DNA of 38,979 nt from 2-02-FULL-55-14 sp964581115 (lineage in GTDB: Bacteria > Bacteroidota > Ignavibacteria > UBA10030). Positions 37,788 to 38,979 of this stretch are shown piece by piece. The DNA lies in contig CAZOMY010000028.1 in assembly GCA_964581115.1 (NCBI GenBank), positions 1 to 38,979 on the forward strand, given 5' to 3'. A program made the position numbers and the translations under genes. Numbering within the stretch: position 1 is the first letter of the stretch; each line of letters opens with the position of its first letter. The notes under the pieces are model-generated. The model ran no database searches. It was not told the origin of the DNA and saw nothing but the letters and a program-made list of their open reading frames with translations.

Positions 37788-38979
37788 GCGCAGGTATTGC
37801 ATTTTCGCCGTCCTGACGACGCTCTCGCCCGACTCCTGCGCGACGAGACGGCAAATGTAGGTGCCGCTCGGCAGGTTGCGGGCATTCCAGATCGCGGAGT
37901 GTGTTCCCGCTGGCTTCCAGCCCTCGACTAACACCGCCACCTCACGCCCCAGCAGGTCATACACCGATACCTTCACCCACCCTCCCTCCTTCATCCGATA
38001 CCCTACCTTCGTTTCCGGATTGAAGGGATTCGGATAGACGGCAAGCGCCTCATGCGACGCTTCTTCACCCATCTCCTCCCTCACCGGCTCTCCGACCAGT
38101 TCAGTCTTACCGGCCTTAGCATACACATGCGTCAGCGTGAACACGCACCGTTCGGCCCATGCCGGAAGCGACCCGGCCAGCACGAGCCGCACCGGGGCCC
38201 CGGTTGATGTCGCCAGCGGCAGTGTGATCTGCAACGGCCGGGATCTCCGCGTCAAGTTGATGGACCGTTCAGCCAAGGTCCGTGCAGGTCCAGCCGTCAC
38301 CAATCCGGCTTGAAGCCCGACCGTCCCGGCGTCCTTCGGCCAATTGCGCGAGGCAAATGAGATCTCGTATGAGAGACTGTCACCAGCTTCGGCTGTGAAC
38401 ATTACCGGCTCGAGGAACGAGAAGAAGTTCGATGCCGCGATGCCCGGAAGTGTGTCGTTGACGGCGACCAGCGGTACTGCCCGCCCGGCCACCGTCGGCA
38501 AGGATGCTGTGAGTGATAGCACTCCGCCGGTGACCGTATCGATCATCGTGATCACCCGGCGATAGACCCAGCCCTCTGAGGTCTGCTTGGACGGCTGCTG
38601 GGAACCGAGCGTTCTGGACATCTGGCTGGATGACGGAACGATCTTGTAGAGCCCTGAGGCGTTCTCGCGCCAAGCGTAATGGGCCGAACTGAGCGAGGTG
38701 CCACTGCCCACGGCCAATGCCGGCTCGGCGCCGCTTCCTGTCGACGTCGCCTCCTGCGGCCAGGTCTGTTGCGACTCCTGGCTCGTGTAGAGTGTGCCCG
38801 CATCTTCCCAGAGCATCGTACACTTGCCATTCACGAACGACAACGACGGCGTTCCGGCTGTGGAGGTCTCATAAGCCGTGGCCGTTCCCCATTGGCCTTG
38901 CTCATCGCGTGTGGTCACCACCTGATAGTATTTCGTCAGCCACTGGTCGATGCCGTCGAAGTACTCCTGATATTGATTG
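37785..38979 (-). CDS. T9SS C-terminal-sorted exoprotein (5' end beyond the window)
   Basis: The 3' part, about 398 codons, of a secreted protein. The frame is open to the window edge, and codons upstream of the first GTG (38921) read like protein (YFDGIDQWLTKYY), so this is a fragment of a longer gene rather than a gene starting inside. The last 80-odd residues are a classic type A T9SS sorting domain: YPNPFNPETKVGYRM, VKVSVYDLLGREVAVL, WNARNLPSGTYICRL. The sequence ahead of it looks like beta-propeller/BNR-type surface material (TMLWEDAGTLYTSQESQQTW, HYAWRENASGLYKI). Signal peptide and N-terminal domains cannot be seen. Its CTD is not close to those of the 7.6-13.9 kb paralogs. Confidence 0.85.
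   Translation of the reverse strand, partial: NQYQEYFDGIDQWLTKYYQVVTTRDEQGQWGTATAYETSTAGTPSLSFVNGKCTMLWEDAGTLYTSQESQQTWPQEATSTGSGAEPALAVGSGTSLSSAHYAWRENASGLYKIVPSSSQMSRTLGSQQPSKQTSEGWVYRRVITMIDTVTGGVLSLTASLPTVAGRAVPLVAVNDTLPGIAASNFFSFLEPVMFTAEAGDSLSYEISFASRNWPKDAGTVGLQAGLVTAGPARTLAERSINLTRRSRPLQITLPLATSTGAPVRLVLAGSLPAWAERCVFTLTHVYAKAGKTELVGEPVREEMGEEASHEALAVYPNPFNPETKVGYRMKEGGWVKVSVYDLLGREVAVLVEGWKPAGTHSAIWNARNLPSGTYICRLVAQESGESVVRTAKMQYLR

Noticed and set aside
1..38979. tRNA, rRNA or riboswitch genes
   Set aside because: By eye no tRNA-like T-loop/CCA pattern, rRNA core sequence or known riboswitch core was found; a covariance-model search would be needed to exclude degenerate ones.

Overview
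The window looks like chromosomal DNA of a free-living, probably aerobic or microaerobic member of the Bacteroidota / Ignavibacteriota-Kapabacteria (FCB) lineage. The evidence is three proteins with type IX secretion (T9SS) C-terminal sorting domains (YPNP... SGMY/SGTY), an S46 dipeptidyl-peptidase, an M61 peptidase and a TonB-type receptor without obvious proteobacterial features. GC is high by eye. No rRNA, tRNA, CRISPR array, integrase or complete insertion sequence was seen. Two runs of exactly 100 N (2036-2135 and 24568-24667) are scaffold gaps; the second lies inside a tandem repeat.

Layout. 1-4 kb: htpX, a SAM methyltransferase running into a gap, and a secreted M61 peptidase. 4.7-13.9 kb: a TonB-dependent receptor followed by two tandem paralogous T9SS-exported proteins; the first is cut by a single in-frame amber codon (TAG, 8823-8825) although the downstream half stays open and homologous to its paralog. 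14.1-16.1 kb: rsgA and an NAD(P)-binding Rossmann protein. 16.2-22.8 kb: S46 peptidase (predicted DPP11-like), a TauE/SafE permease lacking a normal start, a lipid-free exported protein made of four repeats of an unrecognised domain, and an FKBP isomerase / YqaA-like membrane protein pair. 22.9-25.3 kb: a group II PLP decarboxylase (minus), a tandem palindromic repeat array and a GNAT. 25.4-28.8 kb: a stand-alone AAA ATPase behind an AT-rich promoter, a papain-like protease with an altered catalytic triad, and an internally deleted BNR/sialidase-like pseudogene. 28.8-31.4 kb: a minus-strand set Crp-type regulator / FAD monooxygenase / membrane protein. 31.8-35.1 kb: M28 peptidase, then an arsenic operon arsR-arsM-arsN2 with a good operator candidate. 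35.4-38.98 kb: a small membrane protein, a DCC (DUF393) protein, a phosphoesterase/HAD pair, and the 3' part of another T9SS-sorted protein.

The most unusual feature is the intergenic DNA. Almost every gap longer than about 100 bp holds a palindrome-like element in which each arm is a run of near-identical short words (for example CTTGGCGT, CTCTGCG, CACAGAG, ACTCC, CCAAA, CAATCCG). The words differ between gaps but the architecture is the same. Several reach into start or stop regions of genes, notably TauE, arsR and the BNR pseudogene. Together with GC-rich CCTGCC hairpins this looks like a class of expanding intergenic elements.
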